This document shows, piece by piece, positions 9,935 through 18,747 of a DNA stretch of 64,000 nt (the first letter of the stretch is position 1; every line of letters begins with the position of its first letter). Under the pieces are notes generated by a model, which worked only from the letters and a program-made list of their open reading frames with translations, did no database searches and was not told the DNA's origin. The stretch is from Sarocladium kiliense (Eukaryota; Ascomycota; Sordariomycetes; Hypocreales; Sarocladiaceae), in the NCBI GenBank assembly GCA_030734395.1, contig JAUZTG010000012.1, positions 62,001 through 126,000 on the forward strand, in the 5' to 3' direction. A program made the position numbers and the translations under genes.

Positions 9935-10552
9935 ATGCTCCCTCATGCAGCTTCGATCTGGGATTTCTTAGGAATGGCCTACAGAGCTCGATCCGATTAT
10001 AAGAAAGCTCCCTTGTCTCGGCACTTGTCTGCCACCAGATACTCCTGCAGCCTTGTGCTTGGCATCCATCTGTACCCCTACCACCCTAAAGTAGGTGACC
10101 CTGAGGAGCACAGCTTTTCTAGATTTGAACCTCGCTGTTTCTCTCTACCTATCGTCTATCTCCGCTTCTTTTCCCTATACAACAGCTGCACCTTTGTTGC
10201 AACGAATCTCAAACATGTAGCAACGGGGATCGTCTTCTTCCTATCCACTGCACTTGCTGCACCGACAGAGGACGTTAGCTCACGAGTTGGCAGCTCTGGC
10301 GCGAAGAACTCTGAAGTCCACAGCAAAAGCCAGAAGGTTCCATGCGGTGAAAGTTTCTTATCCCGACTCCACGATAACGCTTGTTGCGTGTTTTTCGACA
10401 TCCCACAGAGTGGCGCGCAAGCGGAGAACGATCAACACTTCCGCAATTGCTGTTTTGGTAAGGGGAAGGCATTCAATCAAAAGCTGAAAGAGGAGAAGGA
10501 ACAGGATAAAATGGACGGAGGAGATGTGATGGGTACGGGAGAGGAAGTCTAG
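9935..10552 (+). CDS. Uncertain ORF with an internal signal-peptide-like segment
   Basis: The frame is open from 9911; the first ATG in frame is at 9935, giving 205 residues. The N-terminal half has no recognisable feature. From about 10216 the frame encodes a strong signal-peptide-like segment (VATGIVFFLSTALAA, then P-T-E-D), followed by about 90 polar residues with five cysteines, two of them as CC pairs. The pyrimidine-rich stretch just upstream looks like a leader, and it ends in an ATG at 10215 that is one base out of phase with the segment and is followed at once by TAG. A single-base loss after a former start codon would explain this, making the locus a broken small secreted protein gene. 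Alternatives are an unseen intron or a chance ORF. Function is unknown. Confidence 0.3.
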   Translation: MLPHAASIWDFLGMAYRARSDYKKAPLSRHLSATRYSCSLVLGIHLYPYHPKVGDPEEHSFSRFEPRCFSLPIVYLRFFSLYNSCTFVATNLKHVATGIVFFLSTALAAPTEDVSSRVGSSGAKNSEVHSKSQKVPCGESFLSRLHDNACCVFFDIPQSGAQAENDQHFRNCCFGKGKAFNQKLKEEKEQDKMDGGDVMGTGEEV

Positions 10553-10911
10553 GGGAAAGGGGACGAGAGAGGTTAGAAGCAAAGGAAGTCTCTCAACGGC
10601 GCTCAGCGTATTATGGAACAAATCGAATTAGGGAAGAACCAATTGACAAGAGGAATGTACGAAAGCTCCCCGCGCCTGAAGGTGATCCTTGACTGGCTCC
10701 TCGTTCTAGATGTGGTTGTGTATACTCACACTTCTACTTGCAGAATGCATAGATTATTAGACATATCACTGTCCAGAGTTATGAGAACTTATGAGTCATG
10801 CAGTTTAGCTAAAGAACATTCATTCATTGAGCACTATCCAGAGCTTCAGTAAGACTACTCCCCCACCTCGCCCCAAGCAGCAATTCACCACCTTCAGACT
10901 CCCATCCTCAC
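10553..10911. other. Intergenic, convergent
   Basis: These 359 bp lie between the uncertain ORF and the stop of the large secreted protein gene. Nothing beyond a probable 3' UTR is seen. Confidence 0.4.
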
Positions 10912-12939
10912 CTACGGCGGCGGATACCCATACATATTCGTCTCAATATGCATCGGCGGCGACAGCCCAATCGGCAGATTCTCCACGCCCTTGAACCTCT
11001 CCATATCCTTCGCCGGCGGATTCTCATAAACAACCTCATTCGGCACCTGCACCACCAAGTCATTATACTGCCAATCCTTGCCCCACGGCCCTCCACACCC
11101 ATGCACATACAAAACCCTCCTCTCTTTCCCCTGGTTGAATTTCTTCTTCATCACATCCAACGCCGGCTTCAGGATATTCTCCTCGAAACTGCAGCCGCCG
11201 TTCTTGTACCAGTAGTTCTCGCGATAGGTTTCGAAATAGATTGTGATGGTCATGTCGCCCCAATCCTGGCCGTTCCAGTGTTTGATTTGCACCGCTCGGT
11301 CCCATCTGTGCCCGTTCAACTGGCATGTCATGTATTTCAGGCGCTTCTTCAATCGGTGTCGGAAGTAGTCGTCTTGGGTTGCCCAGAGACCGCCTGCTTC
11401 GATGGTCATGGGCATGGTTCTTGTGTTGGGGCCGCGGTTGTCGCAGCGGAGCCAGTTCCAGTTGCGGGCTTCGTATTCGGTGCGGTTGAGGGTTGTTTGG
11501 AAGAGGCGGCGGCGGACGGCGTCTTCTTGTTCTTTGAAGGTTGCTGGGGGATGGGTTGGTGGTTTGTTTGGGTCGTGTGGCCAGGGGACGTCGGAGACTT
11601 TGGGGACCTCAGGGGCAGGACGAGGATAGGAGAACTCGGGGATGTGGCCGTAGTTGTCTTTGGACGGGTTGAGGAGCGCGTAGCCGTCGGTGTTGATCTT
11701 GCTGTCCTTGTTGCTGCCGCTTGACTTTCTTTGATCTGCCATAGCCTCCCATGCTTTCTGCTGCTCTTCTGTGTTTGGCGAGAAGTCTGTTTCGGGTCCT
11801 TGGGGGTCTTGTGTGGGCCAGTCAGCCTTTGGTGTGTCTTGTTCTTTGTGTTGCTGCTCATTCGGAGTCTTGGTTGGCTTCTCCTTCTGTTCCTTCTTTC
11901 CGGTATACGGCTCCTTGTCTTCCCGCTTCAAGATTTTGGTCGACTTGATGTGTTCATATTCATCCTCAAGCTCTCCGGACTCAGTTGCATTCGACTTCGA
12001 GACAGTCTTGCTCATACCACGCTCGTCGGCCACATCTCTCTTCCTCCCCTCGTCATCTTCCGTCCTGTTGAAGTTCATATACCTCGTCCAATCATCCGAA
12101 TACGGCCACGCCTTCATCTGCGTCCAGAAGCTCCCCGGCCTCGTAACACTGACCTTCTCATTCCCAAAGAGCGGCTCCGTCGGCAGCCAAGGCCATCCAG
12201 GAGGCGGCAAAGCTCCATGCACTGGCTCGGTAATGTCATAGTACTCGAATTCTTTGCGGAGGACGGCCCGGATGGTGTTGAGGGCGTGGTCTGGCGGGTC
12301 TGCATCGCCAGCGAGGAATTGCCAGATAACGTCGCTGTCGTCGTTGGTCCATTTGCCGTCGAAGTCGGGTCTTTCTCCGTGCCAGGGGTGGGTGCCATCG
12401 GTGAGGAAGCCGAAGGGGTCGGAAGGGTCTGGATCCTCAGAGCTGAGATTCTCGTTCGTGATGGCTTTGGAAGAGTCGGGAGGGTCTTTGGCGGGGGGAT
12501 CCTTGCTCTTGTCGTCGTCCTTCTTATCGTCTTGTTTATTCGACTTGATGAGAGTGTAATCCTTCGAGCCTGTTTTAACAATCGGACCATCGCTTGGCTT
12601 GGCAACCATAAAGTCTTGTAAGTTCTGCTCCTGCTTCTGCTTCTGCTTCTCCTTCTCCTTCTTCCCGGCAGCAGCTGTGGGCTTGGCTTTCGTCTTGTGC
12701 TGTGAGGTGGCGGAGGCGGCTGGCGCTTTGCTCGAAGAAGACGAATCTTTCTTCTCTGGTATAGGATTCATGAAACATGAATCAATGGCATCAACCTCTG
12801 TGACGCTGCTGTCTAATTCTACGGTATCAGAGGCAGAGGGTTGCTTCTGCCGGTCATGTTTGGAAAGTGCAGCAGCGAGACCTGTCGTCGCCTGTGTGGC
12901 GAGGAGAACAATCGTCACCACACGACGAATACGAGCCAT
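10912..12939 (-). CDS. Large predicted secreted protein, lysine/glutamate-rich, unknown family
   Basis: I chose the ATG at 12939 because it begins MARIRRVVTIVLLATQATTG, a good signal peptide; the frame also runs up to 13053, but that 38-residue extension is basic and reads like 5' UTR. The protein has 675 residues and no intron. Residues about 30-200 are low-complexity (K/E/Q/D/S/P), the middle is also charged, and there are a dibasic site in GRKRDV and several N-glycosylation sequons. The last 170 residues look folded: aromatic-rich, with WNWLRCDN, YMTCQLNGHRWD, WNGQDWGDMTITIYF, GGCSFEEN and VHGCGGPWG carrying four cysteines. I recognise no family. It is divergent from ribose-5-phosphate isomerase and lies in the accessory-looking stretch beside the small secreted protein. 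A secreted or wall-associated product is likely; the role is unknown. Confidence 0.72.
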   Translation of the reverse strand: MARIRRVVTIVLLATQATTGLAAALSKHDRQKQPSASDTVELDSSVTEVDAIDSCFMNPIPEKKDSSSSSKAPAASATSQHKTKAKPTAAAGKKEKEKQKQKQEQNLQDFMVAKPSDGPIVKTGSKDYTLIKSNKQDDKKDDDKSKDPPAKDPPDSSKAITNENLSSEDPDPSDPFGFLTDGTHPWHGERPDFDGKWTNDDSDVIWQFLAGDADPPDHALNTIRAVLRKEFEYYDITEPVHGALPPPGWPWLPTEPLFGNEKVSVTRPGSFWTQMKAWPYSDDWTRYMNFNRTEDDEGRKRDVADERGMSKTVSKSNATESGELEDEYEHIKSTKILKREDKEPYTGKKEQKEKPTKTPNEQQHKEQDTPKADWPTQDPQGPETDFSPNTEEQQKAWEAMADQRKSSGSNKDSKINTDGYALLNPSKDNYGHIPEFSYPRPAPEVPKVSDVPWPHDPNKPPTHPPATFKEQEDAVRRRLFQTTLNRTEYEARNWNWLRCDNRGPNTRTMPMTIEAGGLWATQDDYFRHRLKKRLKYMTCQLNGHRWDRAVQIKHWNGQDWGDMTITIYFETYRENYWYKNGGCSFEENILKPALDVMKKKFNQGKERRVLYVHGCGGPWGKDWQYNDLVVQVPNEVVYENPPAKDMERFKGVENLPIGLSPPMHIETNMYGYPPP

Positions 12940-13552
12940 GGCTAAGCGCAATGAAGTTCGAGATAAGCCCGGGTCTTTTGTGTAGGAATTTGTGTGTTGA
13001 TATTGCTTGAAGAAATGAGCGAAAAAGCAGTGTCGACGCCGTCGGGATAGCAAATTTCGACAAAGACGAGAGAAGGGTCAATCTCTGTCATCACTCAGAA
13101 AGGGAAAAAGTTGCACTGCTTGGAGGCTGTGTTTACTCATACCGATATTGCCTCGAGGCTTCGCAAAGTCTGTGTCTGATATACTCACACTTTGTTGACA
13201 ACCCGACTCAACCTTAATAAACCATAACAGCATGTAGTAACAAGAGCTTATTTCCTGACCCAATCATTGAGAGCCAAGCAAACTACCAACACTTTTTATT
13301 CTCGACCCTTAATGTGGTCGGTCATGCGACATCACCTCAGTCCCGGAGTCTACAGTCCAGTTTACCCACTTACACCATTCCCACATCAATGATTAGTTCG
13401 AAGTCAAACACCAAACCCTACCCTGTACCACAGCCTCATCAATTCTCGTGACTCGCATCAAATGCCTCCACCATCTTCAAACTCAGACTGCGTCACTCCC
13501 CTCTCTCATCTCACCATTCCTCACTTATAAGAGACGCCACTTTCAAACGTCA
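12940..13552. promoter_or_regulatory. Divergent promoter, secreted protein and ribose-5-phosphate isomerase
   Basis: This gap of about 600 bp serves two divergent genes. The isomerase side (about 13340-13550) is C/T-rich, as expected of a leader. No clear TATA box is seen on either side. Confidence 0.4.
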
Positions 13553-13768
13553 ATGCGCCTCACTCTTCCTCTTTTAATCTTCTCGACAAATCCGTCCTCT
13601 CGTATAATCACCTCCAGGCTCCGTCCCTTACTCAGCACATCCAGTTGCATCACACATCGTCATAGTCCTCATACAACTCACCACCGGCTCACGCTTCAGT
13701 CTCTCAACCACAAACACATCGCTACTCATAGAAATTATTCTTCCGCCTCATCGACCGCAACAGCAACG

Positions 13769-14692
13769 ATGTCTTCCCTCGTCGAATCCGCCAAAAAAGC
13801 AGCCGCCACCCGCGCAGTAACCACCCACCTCCTCCCCCACCACCGCTACATCGGCATCGGCTCCGGCTCCACCGTCGTCTACGTCGTTGAAGCCATTGTC
13901 GCTCTTGGTCTGGATTTCTATGGTCACATGACCTTCATCCCGACGGGGTCGCAGTCAAAGGGTCTTATTCGTGCTGCTGGGCTGAAGATGAGGAACTTGG
14001 ATGAGAGGCCGCTGGTGGCGGGGGAGGATGGGGAGATGAAGCTGGTGGAGTTGGATGTTTGCTTTGATGGTGCTGATGAGGTGGATGAGGAGTTGAATTT
14101 GATCAAGGGAGGAGGCGCGTGCTTGCTGCAGGAGAAGCTGGTGGCTATTGCTGCAAAGCAGTTTGTCTGTGTTGCTGGTGAGTCTCCTTCTTTACTCTTG
14201 AGCACCACTTACACTCGAGACTTGACCACTAACAATGGATTTACAGACTACCGCAAGCAATCTCCCCGTCTGTGCACCCAATGGAAGACCATCCCCATCG
14301 AGGTCCTCCCCCTCGCCGCCCCAGACCTTCTCTCCCGCCTACGTGCCCTCGGATCTCCCTCCCCGGCGATCCGCTCCGGTCTCCCCGGCAAAGCCGGCGA
14401 ATGCGTCACCGACAACGGCATGTGGATCATCGACGCTCCCTTCTCTCCTCTGCTTCTTGAGAAGGATGCTCCTGGCGGAAAGGGCGAGGGTGCTGAGGGC
14501 AAGTGGGAGGTGTCGAGGCTGGCGGATGCGTTGCTGAGTTTGCCTGGTGTGGCGGAGATTGGGCTGTTCCATGGTATGAATGGAGATGAGGCCAAGGCAT
14601 TGGGTAAGTCTGGACATGCGCAGAAGCCGGTGGCCGTTTACTTCGGTATGGAGGACGGGGAGGTTCAGGTGCTCATGGCCAAGGCTTCGTAA
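13769..14692 (+). CDS. RKI1: Ribose-5-phosphate isomerase (RpiA type)
   Basis: Two exons, 13769-14177 and 14247-14692, give 284 residues. The 69-bp intron is a multiple of three and has no stop, so it is invisible as a frame break; removing it rejoins VCVA with DYRK, the family sequence. The enzyme interconverts ribulose-5-P and ribose-5-P in the non-oxidative pentose phosphate pathway. Motifs are GIGSGSTV (29-36), the catalytic DGADEVD (100-106), KGGGACL (113-119) and E122. I took the ATG that gives the usual cytosolic length. The frame is open upstream, and an ATG at 13553 would add 72 residues with many Arg, His and Ser and no acidic residue, a possible mitochondrial leader. Its product feeds PRPP synthetase, encoded about 7 kb upstream. 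Confidence 0.93.
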   Translation: MSSLVESAKKAAATRAVTTHLLPHHRYIGIGSGSTVVYVVEAIVALGLDFYGHMTFIPTGSQSKGLIRAAGLKMRNLDERPLVAGEDGEMKLVELDVCFDGADEVDEELNLIKGGGACLLQEKLVAIAAKQFVCVAGESPSLLLSTTYTRDLTTNNGFTDYRKQSPRLCTQWKTIPIEVLPLAAPDLLSRLRALGSPSPAIRSGLPGKAGECVTDNGMWIIDAPFSPLLLEKDAPGGKGEGAEGKWEVSRLADALLSLPGVAEIGLFHGMNGDEAKALGKSGHAQKPVAVYFGMEDGEVQVLMAKAS

Positions 14693-14925
14693 GTTGTGTA
14701 TCAAGGTTGAGGTCAATACAGCAAACAGGATATAGAATAGGAGAATAGTAAAAGCAATTTATTTGATGTAAAAATTAAAGTAAAGTTCAATTCGCCCATA
14801 ACACCGGCTTGTCCTCCACCTCCAGAAGTCATGTACATCGGCTGTTCTCACATGAATCAGCACCATCTTCGCCCATCCTGCCCTTCTTCACGCTACCCGC
14901 GCCTCTGGTCATTCTCATAACCTCC

Positions 14926-17109
14926 TCAACTCAACGCTTCAACCTCCCGGTGATCCACCTCCGGCCTCACTGATCTTCTCTTATTCTCCTTCTCCACCAG
15001 CTCATCCTGCAAGTCCTTGACAAGCCGCCTCTCTCCTCCGCGAATGGCGACAGCCGCTACCAAGATCGACACAGCAGCGATGATGACGCATGCAATCATG
15101 CCATCCTGGAAAGCCTTGGTGTATGCCGTGTTAAGGCCCTGAGCTTGCTCTGGTGACAGCTGTGCCCCATTGTCGCTATCGTGGCCGAGGTTCAGGAGCT
15201 GATCTTCGGTAAAGAGATCAGACAGGTACTGCGATGTGCGTCGGTCGGTGAGAGCGGTGGAGGCTGCGATGCCGAAGCTGCCTCCGAGGACACGAACCTG
15301 AGCGATGATACCTTGAGCAGGCGCTGCATCGGTCCTTCATTAGTCATGCCGGGGTTCATGCGGATGGCGGACATACCGTATTCGCTAATCGGGCACTCGA
15401 AAAGAGTGAAGAGTGTAGCAGATCCGGATGCCAGACCGAAACCGAGGCCAATGAAGGTCAAAAGTCCAAGAGCCATAGAGTCATCTTCTGACCCTTCCAC
15501 CATGATCATCAATCCACACCCCAGAGTCATGATGATCGTACCAAGGAGCAGCGTCTCAGCCGTATAGTTCTTGACCTTGTTCACTGCGCCGTTGATTACA
15601 GCCCCAATCGCCAGTGTGCCAAGCATAGGAAGAAGCATCACGCCAGCCATCAACGGCTCCTCCTGGCTAACAACCTGTAGCCGGATAGGGAACGAATAGA
15701 TGACCAACAGGTACGGGAACCCGACAAGAAGAGTCACGATGACGGAAGACAAGTACCGTTTATTCTTGAACAGATCGACCGGGAATGCAAGAAGAATACG
15801 GCCCTTGAAGACAGTCTGTGCAAGGAACTCCCAGACGAGCAGAGCCACCCAACAGAAGACGCCTAGGATCAACGGGACAATGAAGACAGGCTTCGACCAA
15901 GTCTCTGAGCCCTCCTCGCCAGCATTCTGGAAGGGAAAGACGACGAGTACAGCCCCGGAGATGATGAGCAGTGAGCCGAGCCAGTCGAAGTCACGCCAAC
16001 GGCGCTTCGCGAGAGTGGGTAGCTGGTCATGAGGAGGCCAGGCGAAGAAGAAGCATACCATCGATGCTGCGCCTATGGGTCCACTGGAAGATATGATTAG
16101 CCACATTCATGATAACCTAAAGATGAGCTTACTTGATCCAGAAGACCCATCGCCAGGTCGTATACTCCGTGAGCAAACCCCCCAAGACGGGCCCAGCGGC
16201 CCCTGAGCAGGCAATGACAAGCCCAATGATACTGCTGATATGCCCTCTCAAGTGCCTCGGGCTAAGTTCAGGCAGAATGATTAGTGTCAACGAATACAAG
16301 CCTATGTCATGTCAGCCACACCGCAAACTATAGGCTCACCAACCTAGCAGCAGAGTAACTCACCAGAGCCACCAACGCCCTGCAAAGCACGAAAAGCAAT
16401 CAACTGCGCCAAACTCTGCGCAAATCCACAAGCCAGCGAGAACACAAAGAAGATGATATAAGCAGCCATGAACGCCTTGCGACGCCCGATTACGTCTGCG
16501 ATGCGGGCAAAGGTCACGGCACAGCAGAGGTAGGTGATGGTATAAGCGAGAGCAACCCAGTTGACGGTCTTCATGTCGTTGAAGTGCAGGCCAATGGTGT
16601 AGATTGAGGTGGCGACGATGGAGGTGTCGACTATGGAGAGGAAGAGGCCGAGACAGACGCTGATGCGGATATCTTGGTCAGTGGTGTGTGATTGTATCAT
16701 GAGGAGCTGAGTGAACTCACGAGACGGTTAGGAGCCAGAACCGCTTGACTGGCACTGCTGCTTCCTTGAACTCCACGACAGGTACCTTTTGGTCCTTGCC
16801 AGTTTCGTTCTGCTTCTCACTTTGTACCGGGGCATCATTGGAGTCTGGGCTGGAAGCTCCATGAGGAGATGGCCGTGAGAGCTTCAATGCGAGTGTAGTA
16901 GACAAGGAAGCTCGAATAGGCGCAGCTGTTGTGGTCAAGGGCTGTCCATCGCTCCATCTGAGCTTCTGGGGTTCAGAACACTCGCTGCTTGATGTTTGCT
17001 CGGGGTCTTGAGGGAAGTAGTCCTGAGGTGTGTTATGGGATCGATGCTGTTTGTAATCAGCTGGTCCATCCAGAGGACTATATGCCAACGGCGGGTTGGA
17101 AGCGGCCAT
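14926..17109 (-). CDS. MFS transporter, 14-TMS DHA2-type drug:H+ antiporter family
   Basis: Five exons, 16721-17109, 16364-16659, 16133-16301, 15377-16083 and 14926-15323, with introns of 61, 62, 49 and 53 bp, give 652 residues. An N-terminal polar tail of about 125 residues (MAASNPPLAYSPLDG...) leads into membrane segments starting at FWLLTVS. Motif A is seen as ADVIGRRKAF, and AFRALQGVGGSGLYSL and VLGGLLTEYTTWRWVFWI match the DHA2 family. The last splice joins ISEY to APAQGIIAQVRVLGGSFG, the family sequence, so the final intron is secure. The C-terminal segment is FQDGMIACVIIAAVSILVAAVAI. Such proteins export drugs or metabolites at the plasma or vacuolar membrane; the substrate cannot be told. 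No biosynthetic cluster adjoins, so a link to secondary metabolism is not supported. Confidence 0.92.
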
Positions 17110-18747
17110 GACGGTGACCGAGTTTGGTATAATTGAAGTAATCTTCGAAGCTTGAGATATGACAGTGATGATCTTATAAGGTGAAACTCGAATACAATAA
17201 CGGGGACAAATTTCGGAAAAGCAAGCTGATCGTAACGACAGGATGCGTGATGGGTTGGACAATGAATGACGGAGCCTACTCAGAGAGAGGTGGCTCAACG
17301 CAGCCTACGTCTGCAATTCATCTTCCGTATCCTCATGACAGTTCAACCATGCTATATATATACACATACAAGTCTGGCCGACAAGTCTTGAGATTCACAC
17401 GGTCGGCCGCCAAAGTGACGTTGCGAATCACCCCATTCGAGGCAACGGTGTACCACCGCCTGAGCCTCAGTGTCGATCCCTTACCAGACTCAGGTATAGC
17501 CAAATAAAGAGGAGCGCAATATCCTGATTGCATCGGAGCCTTGCTGCGACCGACATCTGACAACTGCACTCAGCGTCTGCAACTGTGAGGCTCAGCATGC
17601 AAGTCCTATGCATGCTGTTGGTCCATCGGCGTTAGAATGGCGGCTGTCAGGCCAAATTGGGAATATGTGTAGATGGGGCGAGGGCAACAGGTTGGCAAGC
17701 ATAATGACGATGGCGGTGCGGCGTGGATAGCATATTATTCGCCGGCTCGCCAGTTGTTGGTTCCGATCTGTTGATTTGAAGTCGTTGGACACTTGTTCAT
17801 ACGTCAGTCAAGACCGAGATCGAGCATCTTCAGGTTTTGGAAACTCGCACATCTCCGTGAATTTTTGAACGGTAGCTTTCTGTGGCTTTGCGAAGATCGG
17901 TGGCACTGCTGAGAATTATAAGATCCAGGATAGAGAGTCGTTGGTAGGGGTTGACTACGTCCCGACCGAAGCCATCGTCAGTACAGCGAAAGTTTGCACA
18001 GCGATTACTGTTATCCGGGAATTAAAATAGTTGAATAATCCCAACCTGAGCTTGCTGCTGTTCATCGCTAACAAATAACACCTGACCAAAAAAAAAAATC
18101 AACGCAGACCAGTGTCCAAAACTAATCTGACAGGCTTGTCCGGGCCCACGATCAAGCTGACGCGCCCCGAGCGGCCACACCCTAACTCGGGCATTTGCCC
18201 AAGAGAAACATCAAACCATGTCGTTCAGCGGCGTAGCCTGGGGGTCTGAAATCCGGCGATTCGCTTCGGTTGGGGGCCTGATCCTCCCGCGGGTAGGGCT
18301 GTGCGGCGTAGTTGGGATGATGGTGCATGTCAGCACTGTGAGCGTTTCTGTTATGCTAAACGAGATGCGATGAAATGCTGGATTAGACATGAAGAAAGTA
18401 CTGTAATGGAAGCGTAATATGGTGTATGTGAGCTATGAGCTACGAGGAGGATGCAGTGCGACGGCCATCTATGATAGATGCAAAACATCATGCACTTCAG
18501 AGCCGAGATTACTTCCATGGTAAACCCATTTCTCCCTTTCCTATCACTCTTGGTGGACAGAGGTCATCAGGGAACCTCTGCGCATGAGCATAGCACAAGT
18601 TGAATTCCGAGCCAAAGCCTCCTTCACTGCTGTGTAGTACGTCTTCGTCATTCATCAGATAGATGTTGGTCATTACGTGTAAATAATAGCAATATACATT
18701 AAATACCCCCAGAATACTCATGAAAACACCGCCCATCATCCCAAAAA
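17110..18747. other. Long intergenic upstream of the MFS gene
   Basis: These 1.6 kb hold the MFS promoter on the left and the 3' region of the glucanase promoter-less side on the right (the glucanase stop is at 18748). An A-run lies near 18088-18098 and a GC-rich block at about 18130-18320. The 76-codon minus-strand ORF at 18509-18739 lies in the glucanase 3' UTR and has no support. Nothing else is seen. Confidence 0.4.
17353..17362 (-). promoter_or_regulatory. Candidate TATA box of the MFS transporter gene
   Basis: An alternating TATATATATA run lies about 245 bp upstream of the MFS start at 17109. It is a good TATA sequence but farther from the ATG than usual, so a long leader would be needed. 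Confidence 0.3.

Noticed and set aside
11731..12621. 296-codon plus-strand ORF
   Set aside because: It lies wholly antisense to the large secreted protein, whose biased codon composition keeps the opposite frame open. It has no start context or domain of its own.
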